Positions 41,665 to 48,959 of a DNA stretch of 48,959 nt are shown piece by piece. Each line of letters opens with the position of its first letter. The stretch's first letter is position 1. The DNA lies in assembly GCA_003151275.1 (NCBI GenBank), contig PLXC01000081.1, positions 1-48,959 of the forward strand, read 5' to 3'. The DNA is from Candidatus Melainabacteria bacterium (GTDB taxonomy: Bacteria; Cyanobacteriota; Vampirovibrionia; Obscuribacterales; Obscuribacteraceae). The notes under the pieces are model-generated. The model had not been told where the DNA came from. It searched no databases and saw nothing but the letters and a program-made list of their open reading frames with translations. The position numbers were made by a program, and so were the translations under genes.

Positions 41665-43347
41665 TTAGAAGATCCACTGCTCAGCGCGTAAAAGCTCCAC
41701 GGCAATTTCCCGAATTCTTTCGGCAAACGCGAACTGCCTCCGCTCAAGCTCGTTCAGAGTCTTGAGGTCCACCTGACCGTTGTCATCGCGGTCGGGGTAC
41801 TTCAACGATGTGTTCCAGTAAGGCAACTTGCCGGCACCAGGTTCAATCGTGTCTTTGGGATTGAACGGTATGCTGCCGTAGGCATCAAACCAGTGCTGCA
41901 AAAGACTGCCGACATGCTCGACAGCCTTGTCTGTGTAATTACGACCCGCATCGGAAATGCGCTTGTGCTCGACTGTGAACAACTCGGGATCTTTCTCGTG
42001 CGCTTTTCCTATCGCCTGCAAAACTTTATCGATCCCAGTTGTGGGCGTTTCTTTAGGTCCAATAATGATGCCGGAGAACAGCTCCCGCATGATCGCCGTC
42101 ACTCTTTCTACAGCCGTCTTGGTTCTCCGCAATCCTGAAATCGCCAACGAGTGAACTTCTGGACGAATGACGCGGAAAGAGTCGGCGAAACTGTTTACGG
42201 CTGAATCCAATGAGTGCAAGACAGTTGGGTCCTCGAAGATGGCCTCGGTATCGGGTCCCCGGATCAGCGCTATCTTTGCGAATCCCTCGGGATGGTTGTA
42301 GTTGATCGAATGGTCACCGGCGATCACAGCATGAGCGATCATCGAGTCCGGATTATCCGGATGAGGCACATACCACTCCTCGATCTCAATCAAGGCGAGC
42401 AACTTATGCTCCTCATCGTCAAATGCAATACGCGTTAGATCTGGATTCAAATGCTCTTTGTTGAAAGGGTCGGAAATCTTGGTGTAAATTCTACCGACCG
42501 AACCATTTTGACCGGAACCACATACGGTATCGGTTTTAACTTCACCTTTGCCTTGCAACTTTTTGCTGATTAAAATCGATACGACCCGGGCCATAAATTC
42601 CGGTGGAGCAATTTGGTGCTCTCTCACGGCTCGCACAATGCGTTCAATGCTAGCCAAATTGTCTGCATCTCGAGTATCGAGGAAATAAGAAAGCGCCTGG
42701 GCCGCGCCTTGCGCACCATGAATGTTATGGACAATAAAATTTCCTTTGGTCTTGATCGAATCGGAAAAAATGGAGGCAATTATTGCATCGCGTGTTTCGG
42801 TTGGATTCAAGCCAAGCAATTTGGCGGCTTCTAGGACTTGATCGATTTCCGCCCGAATGTGCTTCCAGTTCATGTTCCACTGGTAACCACCACGACGTGG
42901 TGCCTTGCTGATCGTAGGATCGATATTTTCCAGGCGGAGAAAAGCTTCGCGCACCAAGGCGAGGCACTTCCAGATCAGTTCTTTGTCCTCCGCTGACAGC
43001 TTTTTATCAGCCTCAAATTTGGCGTAGACGTCGGTGACCTTACCGTCGATACCCAGCACAGGCACATCCGATAAATCTTTGCGCATCGCTTTCAGGGATG
43101 CGGCAATATCAACTGGTGGTTCAAAAAAGGATTTAAATCGATGATTATCAGTCAGTGACAGCATCTTTTGATCAGCTGCCTGCTCGCTAAGCATAGTCTT
43201 GAGAGGCTCTTTGCCGGGCACGACTGAGTTGCGGTCATGGACCACAGGGAGGGATTTTGGGCGCGGACGCTTACTAGTGCTGGACATTACCGGACTTTCT
43301 GAGACTGGAGACAGAGGCCCTCGATTGTTTCGAATATGCCCGGTCAT
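41665..43347 (-). CDS. Unknown 560-residue cytosolic protein, possibly degenerate HD-like
   Basis: I do not recognise the family. The protein has no signal peptide or membrane helix. Residues 1-90 are polar and Pro/Lys-rich. A helical part has His and Asp patterns weakly recalling HD-domain hydrolases (NFIVHNIHGAQGAAQALSYF, then VRAVREHQIAPPEF), but the defining HD pair is missing. Other parts look enzymatic: VCGSGQNGSVGRIY, EEWYVPHPDNPDSMIAHAV and AGDHSINYNHPEG. Near the C-terminus YPDRDDNGQVDLKT resembles an EF-hand-type calcium loop. The ATG at 43347 is chosen; a TTG at 43359 overlaps the upstream stop. It is cotranscribed with the small membrane protein before it. Confidence 0.75.
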   Translation of the reverse strand: MTGHIRNNRGPLSPVSESPVMSSTSKRPRPKSLPVVHDRNSVVPGKEPLKTMLSEQAADQKMLSLTDNHRFKSFFEPPVDIAASLKAMRKDLSDVPVLGIDGKVTDVYAKFEADKKLSAEDKELIWKCLALVREAFLRLENIDPTISKAPRRGGYQWNMNWKHIRAEIDQVLEAAKLLGLNPTETRDAIIASIFSDSIKTKGNFIVHNIHGAQGAAQALSYFLDTRDADNLASIERIVRAVREHQIAPPEFMARVVSILISKKLQGKGEVKTDTVCGSGQNGSVGRIYTKISDPFNKEHLNPDLTRIAFDDEEHKLLALIEIEEWYVPHPDNPDSMIAHAVIAGDHSINYNHPEGFAKIALIRGPDTEAIFEDPTVLHSLDSAVNSFADSFRVIRPEVHSLAISGLRRTKTAVERVTAIMRELFSGIIIGPKETPTTGIDKVLQAIGKAHEKDPELFTVEHKRISDAGRNYTDKAVEHVGSLLQHWFDAYGSIPFNPKDTIEPGAGKLPYWNTSLKYPDRDDNGQVDLKTLNELERRQFAFAERIREIAVELLRAEQWIF

Positions 43348-43355
43348 CAGTGTAA

Positions 43356-43838
43356 TCAACCTTGATGTGTTTCGTCTGGAAGATTTCGGTCCAGTCCGGG
43401 TTCAGTATTCTCAGTGCTTGTTTCCTCGTTCTTGTTTTCGAGCGGTTTTTCAAGCGAAGCTCTGAGTCTTTGCCGTCGATCACCCAATAAAGTTTTCTGT
43501 TTGCCGTCTTCGGCTCCAAGCGCCTGCCGACCCATAACTTCTTTTGTCGGGATGCTAGTCAATGCCTGCGAAAGCCGATATGGGAATGCCAGAATCACCA
43601 GGGGCAGACCGATTTCATCTCCAGCTACATCGCCTTTGATTTTCAGGTTAACTCCCCGGCAGGTGGCAATAGCGTCCGGTAGAAAAACAAACACAAAAAA
43701 GAAGCCAACCAAGCCAACGGTAAGCAGCACGCCAGTCGTTCCACACTGAACGTAAACCAGAACACCTGTCGCCACCAACACGGCCCCAATAGCAACAATC
43801 AATGCAATTTTCTTAAATTGTGGGGATTCCACAGTCAT
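43356..43838 (-). CDS. Small two-helix membrane protein, unknown
   Basis: A 160-residue protein with two close hydrophobic helices (about 12-30 ALIVAIGAVLVATGVLVYV and 37-55 LLTVGLVGFFFVFVFLP). A short conserved-looking region (LKIKGDVAGDEIGLPLVILA) and a charged disordered tail (ENKNEETSTENTEPG) follow. GGGGTGA precedes the ATG at 43838; a GTG at 43847 is possible. Its stop lies within 10 bp of the start of the 560-residue unknown protein, so the two form an operon and may work together at the membrane. Confidence 0.7.
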   Translation of the reverse strand: MTVESPQFKKIALIVAIGAVLVATGVLVYVQCGTTGVLLTVGLVGFFFVFVFLPDAIATCRGVNLKIKGDVAGDEIGLPLVILAFPYRLSQALTSIPTKEVMGRQALGAEDGKQKTLLGDRRQRLRASLEKPLENKNEETSTENTEPGLDRNLPDETHQG

Positions 43839-43972
43839 AACTATCACCCCGAGAAGTCGAGTAAGTTATGCCCCCTTCGTTCGGTCCGACCACTCCAGCG
43901 AGTCCTACAACCTATATTTGTTTTGTGTTTCGGACTATCTAATAAGAGTGCTACATTAGTTTTGGAGGATCT

Positions 43973-44959
43973 ATGGACACCGCGAAGGCGAGCCAAGCAG
44001 AAAAACCTGAGCCGGAACAAGTCGAACGACCGTCGTTCAGCGAACTGGTGGCGCTTCTACTGAAAGAGATGCGTTGGAAACAGTGGCCCAAGAATCTGAT
44101 TTGCTACACTCCTTTGCTGTTTTCCGGAAAATTTCTTGAACCCCAAGCGTTAATCGCTGCCAGCCTATGCTTCGTCGCCTTCTGCATGATCTCCAGCGGC
44201 ATCTATGTTCTCAACGACATCATGGACGTCAAAGCGGACAGACTTCACCCTGTGAAAAAGTTCAGGCCAATCGCCGCCGGCAAGTTGAACATCCAGTTAG
44301 CGCTTGTAATCGGTCTGCTATCGCTGTTTGGAGGCTTTGGGATAGCTTTTAGTTTGCGTCATTCTTTAATCCTCATCTGCCTTGGATACGTGACACTGAA
44401 CATAATGTATTCGCTGGCATTGAAACATTTCGCGATCATCGACATCCTGTGTATTGCTTCAGGGTTCGTATTTAGGGCGATTGCCGGCGCCGTCGCTGTA
44501 AACGTAATGCCGTCTAGCTGGTTTCTCGTTTGCACCACCCTTGGTGCCTTATTTCTTGCTATGGAGAAGAGAAGGCAAGAAATTGTCATCCTCTCAGAAG
44601 ATTCGACCTCTCACCGCAAAGCACTTACGGATTACAGCTTGCCTCTAATAGCCCGCTTTGAAAGTTTAGTGGTGCCAAGTCTTTTGACGTCATACGCAGT
44701 CTACACTTTCAACTCCCCACATGGACAGTACATGATGTTGACGATTCCCGTTGTAATCTATGGAATCATGCGCTATCAACTTCTCTCCGAACGCGGCACT
44801 AGCACCGGTACGCCTGAAGAAGTGCTTTTGAAAGATCGGCCAATTCAACTTACTTTATTGCTTTGGGTAATCATTTGTGCACTTGTTGTCTATCTGCATC
44901 CACGCGATCTGGTGGCGCTAGTTTCTAAAATGTTTGATGAGATGCGCGTCTATCCATAA
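43973..44959 (+). CDS. UbiA-family prenyltransferase, decaprenyl-phosphate phosphoribosyltransferase-like
   Basis: A 328-residue integral membrane protein with about eight helices. The two Asp-rich sites are IYVLNDIMDVKADRLHPVKK (first) and the second region around AMEKRRQEIVILSED. RPIAAGKL after the first motif and KRRQEI are typical of 5-phosphoribosyl-1-diphosphate:decaprenyl-phosphate phosphoribosyltransferases, which make the precursor of decaprenyl-phosphoryl-arabinose. GGAGG lies 5 nt before the ATG. The partner oxidoreductases are not in this window. An alternative is another UbiA transferase for quinone or glycan lipids; the wording of the motifs favours the phosphoribosyl type. Confidence 0.82.
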   Translation: MDTAKASQAEKPEPEQVERPSFSELVALLLKEMRWKQWPKNLICYTPLLFSGKFLEPQALIAASLCFVAFCMISSGIYVLNDIMDVKADRLHPVKKFRPIAAGKLNIQLALVIGLLSLFGGFGIAFSLRHSLILICLGYVTLNIMYSLALKHFAIIDILCIASGFVFRAIAGAVAVNVMPSSWFLVCTTLGALFLAMEKRRQEIVILSEDSTSHRKALTDYSLPLIARFESLVVPSLLTSYAVYTFNSPHGQYMMLTIPVVIYGIMRYQLLSERGTSTGTPEEVLLKDRPIQLTLLLWVIICALVVYLHPRDLVALVSKMFDEMRVYP

Positions 44960-45135
44960 TTGCATCCGTCACTTTCTTTTCGGCGCCCTTCCTTACTCTT
45001 CGGAGGCGACGCTATTTTGTTTTGCGATTGTTTCCTTTTTAACTCGTCGATTTCTTGACGGTCCTAGCGTTGAGCTTTTTGTAAATCCAACACTTCCACA
45101 CACAAATCATGGTCCTGTAACTTGGACAATTGCAA

Positions 45136-45816
45136 CTAACCTTTGAACAAGTCCGACAGTTTTTCCGCATCAATGGCGCGAAGCGTGATTACTTTTGGGG
45201 CGAATTTTTTGGAGGTCTTTTTTTCCTTGTCGCCAATAGTTTTGGTGGTTGTCTCAATACCGCGTTCGTAGTCGTAGCTTGTAGTAGAGTCTGTGTTGCT
45301 GACTCTATCAGTGCTGCTCGAAACATCCGCCTTAGCGACGATGAATTGCTTTTTGGTCGGATCATATTTGAAAACGAGTTTGTAATCGAAACTGTCGTTG
45401 CCGCCGCCACCACTTTGGTCGACGCTGAATGTATTCTTTCCTTTATCTAAGTCTATTGAGGCACCAAGCTGTCCACCGCAGGTAGAGCAGAGCAGAAACT
45501 TGGTTGCATAATCCGCCAACTCGAATTTTCCACTCTTGGCGAATACGACAATCAATGCCCGGTAGTCTGTGGCTACTCCATTTGAGTTTTGGCCTGGCTT
45601 CTTTCCGATCAGCTGTAGCACTTTGTCCTGAGCTCCGTCTCCGTTCAGATCCGCAGAGAGTTGTGACTCGACCTTCCAGCCTGGTGGACAGAATTGTTCT
45701 GCTGTGGCTCCGGTTTTAGGGATGCTGGCGACTGAGATCTCATAAGCGAATGCGCTGCTGCTCAAAAACAAAGCAAGCAAGAACGGTGCTGATTTGTTCA
45801 GCATGGTGTATTTCAT
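45136..45816 (-). CDS. Secreted protein of unknown function
   Basis: A 226-residue protein with a clear signal peptide (APFLLALFLSSSAFA, cleavage near AFA-YE). The mature part has three Cys (EQFCPPGWK, FLLCSTCGG) and a FG-GAP-like calcium loop LSADLNGDGAQDKV. A Gly-rich DQSGGGGNDSFDYK and a Ser/Thr/Lys-rich C-terminal half follow. FG-GAP-like loops occur in calcium-binding surface proteins. I do not recognise the family. It is convergent with the UbiA-like gene, with 176 bp between. Confidence 0.75.
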   Translation of the reverse strand: MKYTMLNKSAPFLLALFLSSSAFAYEISVASIPKTGATAEQFCPPGWKVESQLSADLNGDGAQDKVLQLIGKKPGQNSNGVATDYRALIVVFAKSGKFELADYATKFLLCSTCGGQLGASIDLDKGKNTFSVDQSGGGGNDSFDYKLVFKYDPTKKQFIVAKADVSSSTDRVSNTDSTTSYDYERGIETTTKTIGDKEKKTSKKFAPKVITLRAIDAEKLSDLFKG

Positions 45817-45993
45817 AGCGATAATTTCCAGTAGTAAATGGAGTTGTCAGCTTCAAACAGACGAACATTATGGCAGCCACAACATTCGTCAGTATTAAAG
45901 TGTCGCTGGGGTATGTACGGTAAACCCCAGACACGACAAAACTGTTATTGCCAAAAGACAATGTCCAAGAAAGTGTGTTATTGCCAGACAAAT

Positions 45994-46025
45994 GCCCCGC
46001 TCCGCCGGTTAAGTTGGAGCAGGGC
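45994..46025 (-). terminator. Hairpin downstream of the small anchored protein
   Basis: Arms GCCCCGCTCC (45994-46003) and GGAGCAGGGC (46016-46025) pair with one mismatch, about 29 nt after the stop of the minus-strand gene. On that strand ATTTG follows, a weak U-tract. Confidence 0.55.
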
Positions 46026-46053
46026 TTTCGAAAAGTCCAATAATTAGCGCTAA

Positions 46054-46440
46054 TTACTTGGTCGTTTTGCCTGAAACAGCCGGCGGTGCACCAGGTCCAA
46101 CTGTAATTGCGTCACCTTGAAGTGCCTGCCCATTGTTGTAGTTAGTTTCGCCCAGGTCATGCTCTTTGCCCTTGTTCGGCATAACAGCACCATTGGTGCC
46201 AGGAGCTAACGTACTTGGATCGGTCGCGCCGGCATTTTCTCGCATATTTTCTGGGCGAGTGGCGTCACCATTGAAATTCCAATGTGGAATTGAAAGCGCT
46301 GCCCAAATGATGCACGCAAGAGACAACACCACGGTCAGGACCAAAGAGATGTTTAGACCGCTATTACTAGATGACTTTGGTTCATCTGGTCGTGTGATGT
46401 GGGCTTCCGGAACATCCGGAGTAGAAGAGTTAGTAGCCAT
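46054..46440 (-). CDS. Small single-pass membrane protein, unknown
   Basis: A 128-residue protein. Residues 1-30 are Ser/Thr/Pro-rich and cytoplasmic-looking. One helix follows (LNISLVLTVVLSLACIIWAALSI, about 31-53). The outer tail is Asn/Gly/Pro/Thr-rich and disordered (ENMRENAGATDPSTLAPG, GEHDLGETNYNNGQ-like). The ATG at 46440 is set by an excellent AAGGAGG 6 nt upstream; an in-frame start at 46470 would include that site. There is no recognisable family. Confidence 0.75.
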   Translation of the reverse strand: MATNSSTPDVPEAHITRPDEPKSSSNSGLNISLVLTVVLSLACIIWAALSIPHWNFNGDATRPENMRENAGATDPSTLAPGTNGAVMPNKGKEHDLGETNYNNGQALQGDAITVGPGAPPAVSGKTTK

Positions 46441-47412
46441 GATCGCCTCCTTAACACTCGCATCGGACACGACGGACGGCCATTAGAGTTAGTTCCGATT
46501 GATGTTCGAATGAATTCTCGCAAAGTGAAGGACGCGTCAGCATTGCTACGCGCCCTCAGTTCATTTTATAAATTCGGCACGCTTGGTTGTTTTTTTGTTT
46601 CATCCAGATTATCTCTGGTTAGATTCAATCAGCGTGCCATGTTATCCAAGACTCCACTCTTCCAATAAAGTTGCATTGAATTAACTGCTTTGAGCAGAAA
46701 CTTTTGACAAGGTTCAAGATTTATCGAACATGACCAAAAGGAAAGGGAAAGCAGTAATTGGCTACTACTCCTTCTACCGCCTACCGAGTCTTGAGACTTA
46801 TCAAAAGTGGGCTGATGAAGTGGACCACCTCAACAATGATGCTGAAGCTAACGCGGTTAGAAATGCAGACTGATTAAGGCAGTTGCGCAACCACGCTAAG
46901 CTTTGCGCCGCAAGTGTTTTGAGGACCGTGCGAGCTGCGATAGGAATGAAGGTTAGGAAGTGTTTGTTCGCGCCGATTTAGCGCTAATTCTAGACTTGGC
47001 TTGTGGAGCCAGTTTGAGAAGGATTGTTCGATTAAATTATCCTTTGCTAACCGAAAAGCCACAGTGGGTCTAAATTACCCGCCCCAAATTAGCCGTGAAA
47101 AGCACCGCCAATATACGGTAGTTCGCCACGCTCGCACTAATAGCGGAAATCTAATGGGCGCCAAAATTTGATTGGTCCAAGTGCAGGCAATCATTGCTAT
47201 TGCACAGGCGAAAAACGTACGCTGCCGGAGTACTTTGTTAATCCACCCATTCTTTTAAAAACTCCAAATCAACTTCTAAAACCCCAACACTAGCCACGAT
47301 GAGTCTTCCCGATCATCTCCACCTCAACTTGGTGATGCTGGTTTTTGTTGGTCTCTGAAGTCTTGGAACTCACACAGGTAGCGCTGTTGCGCGACCTAGA
47401 AGGAGACTTACT
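46441..47412 (+). other. Long gene-poor interval with one possible 47-codon ORF
   Basis: About 970 bp. An ATG at 46730 opens 47 codons to 46873 (MTKRKGKAVIGYYSFYRLPS and onward, ending AVRNAD), but no ribosome binding site precedes it. The rest shows neither conserved protein nor clear RNA structure. It includes the upstream region of the M28 peptidase gene (AAGGAG at about 47400). Low-information DNA next to a composition shift could be a relic region. Confidence 0.4.
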
Positions 47413-48531
47413 ATGTTTGCATCAATCTTCGCGATTGGTCCTGTTGGACTGATCGCACTGTTTCTGTTGCTTGCAGCTCTGGCTGTGGCAATTTTCTTTT
47501 ACCGTCGTTCGCCTGACACCGTCTTCCACTCCGTTCATCGGGGCAAGGCACACGCCGGTGGTTGCAAGTTCGATTCTGCCGAAGTCAATCGCACCCGCTT
47601 CGCCAAGACTCCGGACATCGACCTCTCGAACCTTCCTGCACCCGACCCCCGCATCGTCAAAGCCTTCGCCACCATCAAGGAAGCTGTCCTCCTCGCAAAG
47701 GTGAACATGCTCTCCGGCGAAGCGGACATGATCGTCGGTGGCAAGACCGTTCGCATCACCAGCCGCAGCACTTTCGGACCGGGTCACCTGACCGCGATGG
47801 CTTGGCTCGAGGAGTTCTATGCGTCGATCGGTCTTCCGACCCGGCGTGAGTCTTATCGCAAGAACGGCAAGACCTTCTACTACCTGATTGCCACTCGCAA
47901 GGGTGACACCAATCCGGAGAAGGTCGTCATCGCCGGCGCTCACCTCGACTCCACCGCTGGCAATCAGTTCAGCAATGAGCCGGTTGCACCTGGTGCGGAC
48001 GATGACGGTTCGGGCACCATTGCTCTGACCGAACTCGCTCGTATCCTCAAGGACCTGCCCCTCGCCTGCACCATCGAGTTCGTTCACTTCACCGGTGAAG
48101 AGCAGGGTCTCTGGGCCAGCTACGCGTACTCGGACAAGGTCGCCGCCGCAAAGGTGAACGTCGTCGCCATGGTCGAGATGGACATGATCGGCTACTGCGC
48201 CAAGCCAGGCAACCGTCTCGACATCCATGACGATACGGACGCTGCCTCGCACTCACTGGTTGTGCTGATGGTTCGCAATATTGCGCGCTATGCTCTCAAC
48301 CTCAACCCTGTGGACACGCACAACCATGCTGTCCAGGACCGCAGCGACCACGCAGGCTTCCTCGACCACGGCTACAAGGCCATCTTGGTCAGCGAAGAGT
48401 TCACGGACGACGGCTTCAACCCTCGTTACCACTCGGCAGACGAACGGTCGAAGTACATGAACTTCCCCTACATGGCGGAAGTCATTCGTGCCCTGCTCGC
48501 GACGATCGCCGATCTCGCCGAACTGAAGTAA
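47413..48531 (+). CDS. M28-family zinc metallopeptidase (aminopeptidase)
   Basis: A 372-residue peptidase with an N-terminal membrane anchor (VGLIALFLLLAALAVAIFFY, then RR), so it is probably anchored with the enzyme outside. Metal and catalytic residues of the M28 fold are all visible: H177 and D179 (AGAHLDSTAG), D196 (PGADDDGSGT), E229/E230 (TGEEQGLWAS), D257 (MDMIGY) and H340 (YHSADERS). AAGGAG lies 7-8 nt before the ATG. From about codon 40 the codon use shifts strongly to C/G endings (one 60-bp sample near 47641-47700 has about 62% GC), unlike neighbouring genes. A transposase remnant follows, so acquisition from another genome is plausible. Confidence 0.92.
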   Translation: MFASIFAIGPVGLIALFLLLAALAVAIFFYRRSPDTVFHSVHRGKAHAGGCKFDSAEVNRTRFAKTPDIDLSNLPAPDPRIVKAFATIKEAVLLAKVNMLSGEADMIVGGKTVRITSRSTFGPGHLTAMAWLEEFYASIGLPTRRESYRKNGKTFYYLIATRKGDTNPEKVVIAGAHLDSTAGNQFSNEPVAPGADDDGSGTIALTELARILKDLPLACTIEFVHFTGEEQGLWASYAYSDKVAAAKVNVVAMVEMDMIGYCAKPGNRLDIHDDTDAASHSLVVLMVRNIARYALNLNPVDTHNHAVQDRSDHAGFLDHGYKAILVSEEFTDDGFNPRYHSADERSKYMNFPYMAEVIRALLATIADLAELK

Positions 48532-48700
48532 TCGACCTGCTTTAGTCCTCGGCGGTTGTTTTGTTTGTCCTTGCCGGCGACGGTTTCGTTCAATTCTTGA
48601 ATGGGATCGTTTGCCGGCACGGTGGGGAAAGGATTGTGAGCGGTGGTTTGTTCAACCATCGTTTTACAGTCTTTTTTCTCAAACCTAGCCTCATTACCTT

Positions 48701-48730
48701 AAATCAGTCCCCGTTTGGGGTTCTGATTTT
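48701..48730 (+). terminator. Rho-independent terminator
   Basis: AAATCAG-T-CCCC, loop GTTT, GGGG-TT-CTGATTT, with a terminal T-run (48726-48731). It lies 170 bp after the M28 stop. The intervening DNA (48532-48700) shows no gene. Confidence 0.7.
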
Positions 48731-48747
48731 TGGGGAATGTTAACTAT

Positions 48748-48959
48748 ATGATAGAGTATACACATTCGATAGCCGGCCAGTTGAATCGACCCTACAAAAC
48801 AATTTGGTTCATACTTCAAAAGATTCGGCATGCGATGGGGAGGCGCGACGAGATGATTTCGCTCGGTGGACTGATTGAGATGGACGAAGCGAAACTCGGT
48901 CCTGAAGCTCGTCGACCAGCAAAGGAGAACGAAGAGGACAAGAAGAAACCTAGAAAAAA
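48748..48959 (+). pseudogene. IS1595/ISXO2-like transposase fragment, cut by the window edge
   Basis: An open frame runs from an ATG at 48748 to the window end (70 codons). It reads SIAGQLNRPYKTIWFILQKI, then RHAMGRRDEM and SLGGLIEMDEAKLG, closely resembling the start of the DDE region in IS1595-type transposases (pattern KTAWFMLHRIR-AM ... L-GLVEMDEAYIGG, from memory). The family's N-terminal Cys zinc ribbon is missing: a stop (TGA at 48724) lies just upstream. The ORF has no binding site. It is therefore a 5'-truncated remnant, unless the sequence beyond the edge shows otherwise. The K-rich end DKKKPRK is normal for the family. Confidence 0.6.

Noticed and set aside
47422..48252. 276-codon ORF antisense to the M28 peptidase
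   Set aside because: It is a by-product of strong C/G-ending codon bias in the real gene; its composition (Val/Asp/Gly-rich) is typical of such shadows.

Overview
The window looks like a chromosomal segment of a free-living Gram-negative-type bacterium with an estimated GC content near 50%. A non-photosynthetic cyanobacterial relative (Melainabacteria/Vampirovibrionia, perhaps Obscuribacterales) is my best guess. It rests on a cyanobacterial-type tRNA-Glu without an encoded CCA, a B12-dependent ribonucleotide reductase, a separate glycyl-tRNA synthetase alpha chain, a kinase-LRR receptor, tandem MshEN-like repeat proteins and several low-complexity proteins. No photosynthesis gene, rRNA, prophage or CRISPR array is visible, and the lineage call is inference.

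Layout. 1-4 kb: the end of an unknown coiled-coil protein, a His/Gly-rich membrane protein, an aldo/keto reductase and a thioredoxin-reductase-like ferredoxin-NADP reductase. 4-7 kb: deoxynucleotide supply (class II ribonucleotide reductase nrdJ, then dCTP deaminase dcd). 7-13.7 kb: a 925-residue repeat-rich protein followed 9 bases later by an isoprenylcysteine-methyltransferase-like enzyme, a ComEC/Rec2 DNA-uptake channel with an atypical C-terminus, and a small secreted protein. 13.8-17.9 kb: an NnrS-like protein flanked by two ScdA/DUF1858-like domains, a gene-poor 1.3 kb stretch with a 398-bp MITE-like element, and a HigBA toxin-antitoxin pair with twin operators, followed by a folded 74-nt element.

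17.9-26.1 kb is one minus-strand block: MoxR ATPase, DUF58 protein and TgpA-type transglutaminase as an overlapping operon, then a separate AAA ATPase with a winged-helix-like N-terminus and a TonB-C protein. 26.5-31.6 kb holds glyQ, a secreted phosphodiester glycosidase, a ROK sugar kinase, a TIGR01212-type radical SAM enzyme and tRNA-Glu. 31.7-38.6 kb holds a four-repeat MshEN-like protein facing a Ser/Thr kinase with a transmembrane segment and leucine-rich repeats, then a DUF4239 membrane protein downstream of an M1 aminopeptidase. 38.8-48.9 kb holds transketolase, a CX5R phosphatase, an unknown 560-residue protein paired with a small membrane protein, a UbiA-family phosphoribosyltransferase, two small exported or anchored proteins, a GC-rich M28 peptidase and a truncated IS1595-like transposase at the right edge.

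The most unusual things are: (i) a conserved 20-26 bp element containing the palindrome TATCC-NN-GGATA upstream of four genes (dcd, comEC, the TonB-like gene, the AAA ATPase gene); (ii) the MITE-like inverted-repeat element; (iii) the three-way-junction element after HigBA; (iv) ComEC without the usual metallo-beta-lactamase motifs; (v) the repeat-rich protein and methyltransferase pair; (vi) the four-unit MshEN-like protein next to a kinase-LRR receptor.
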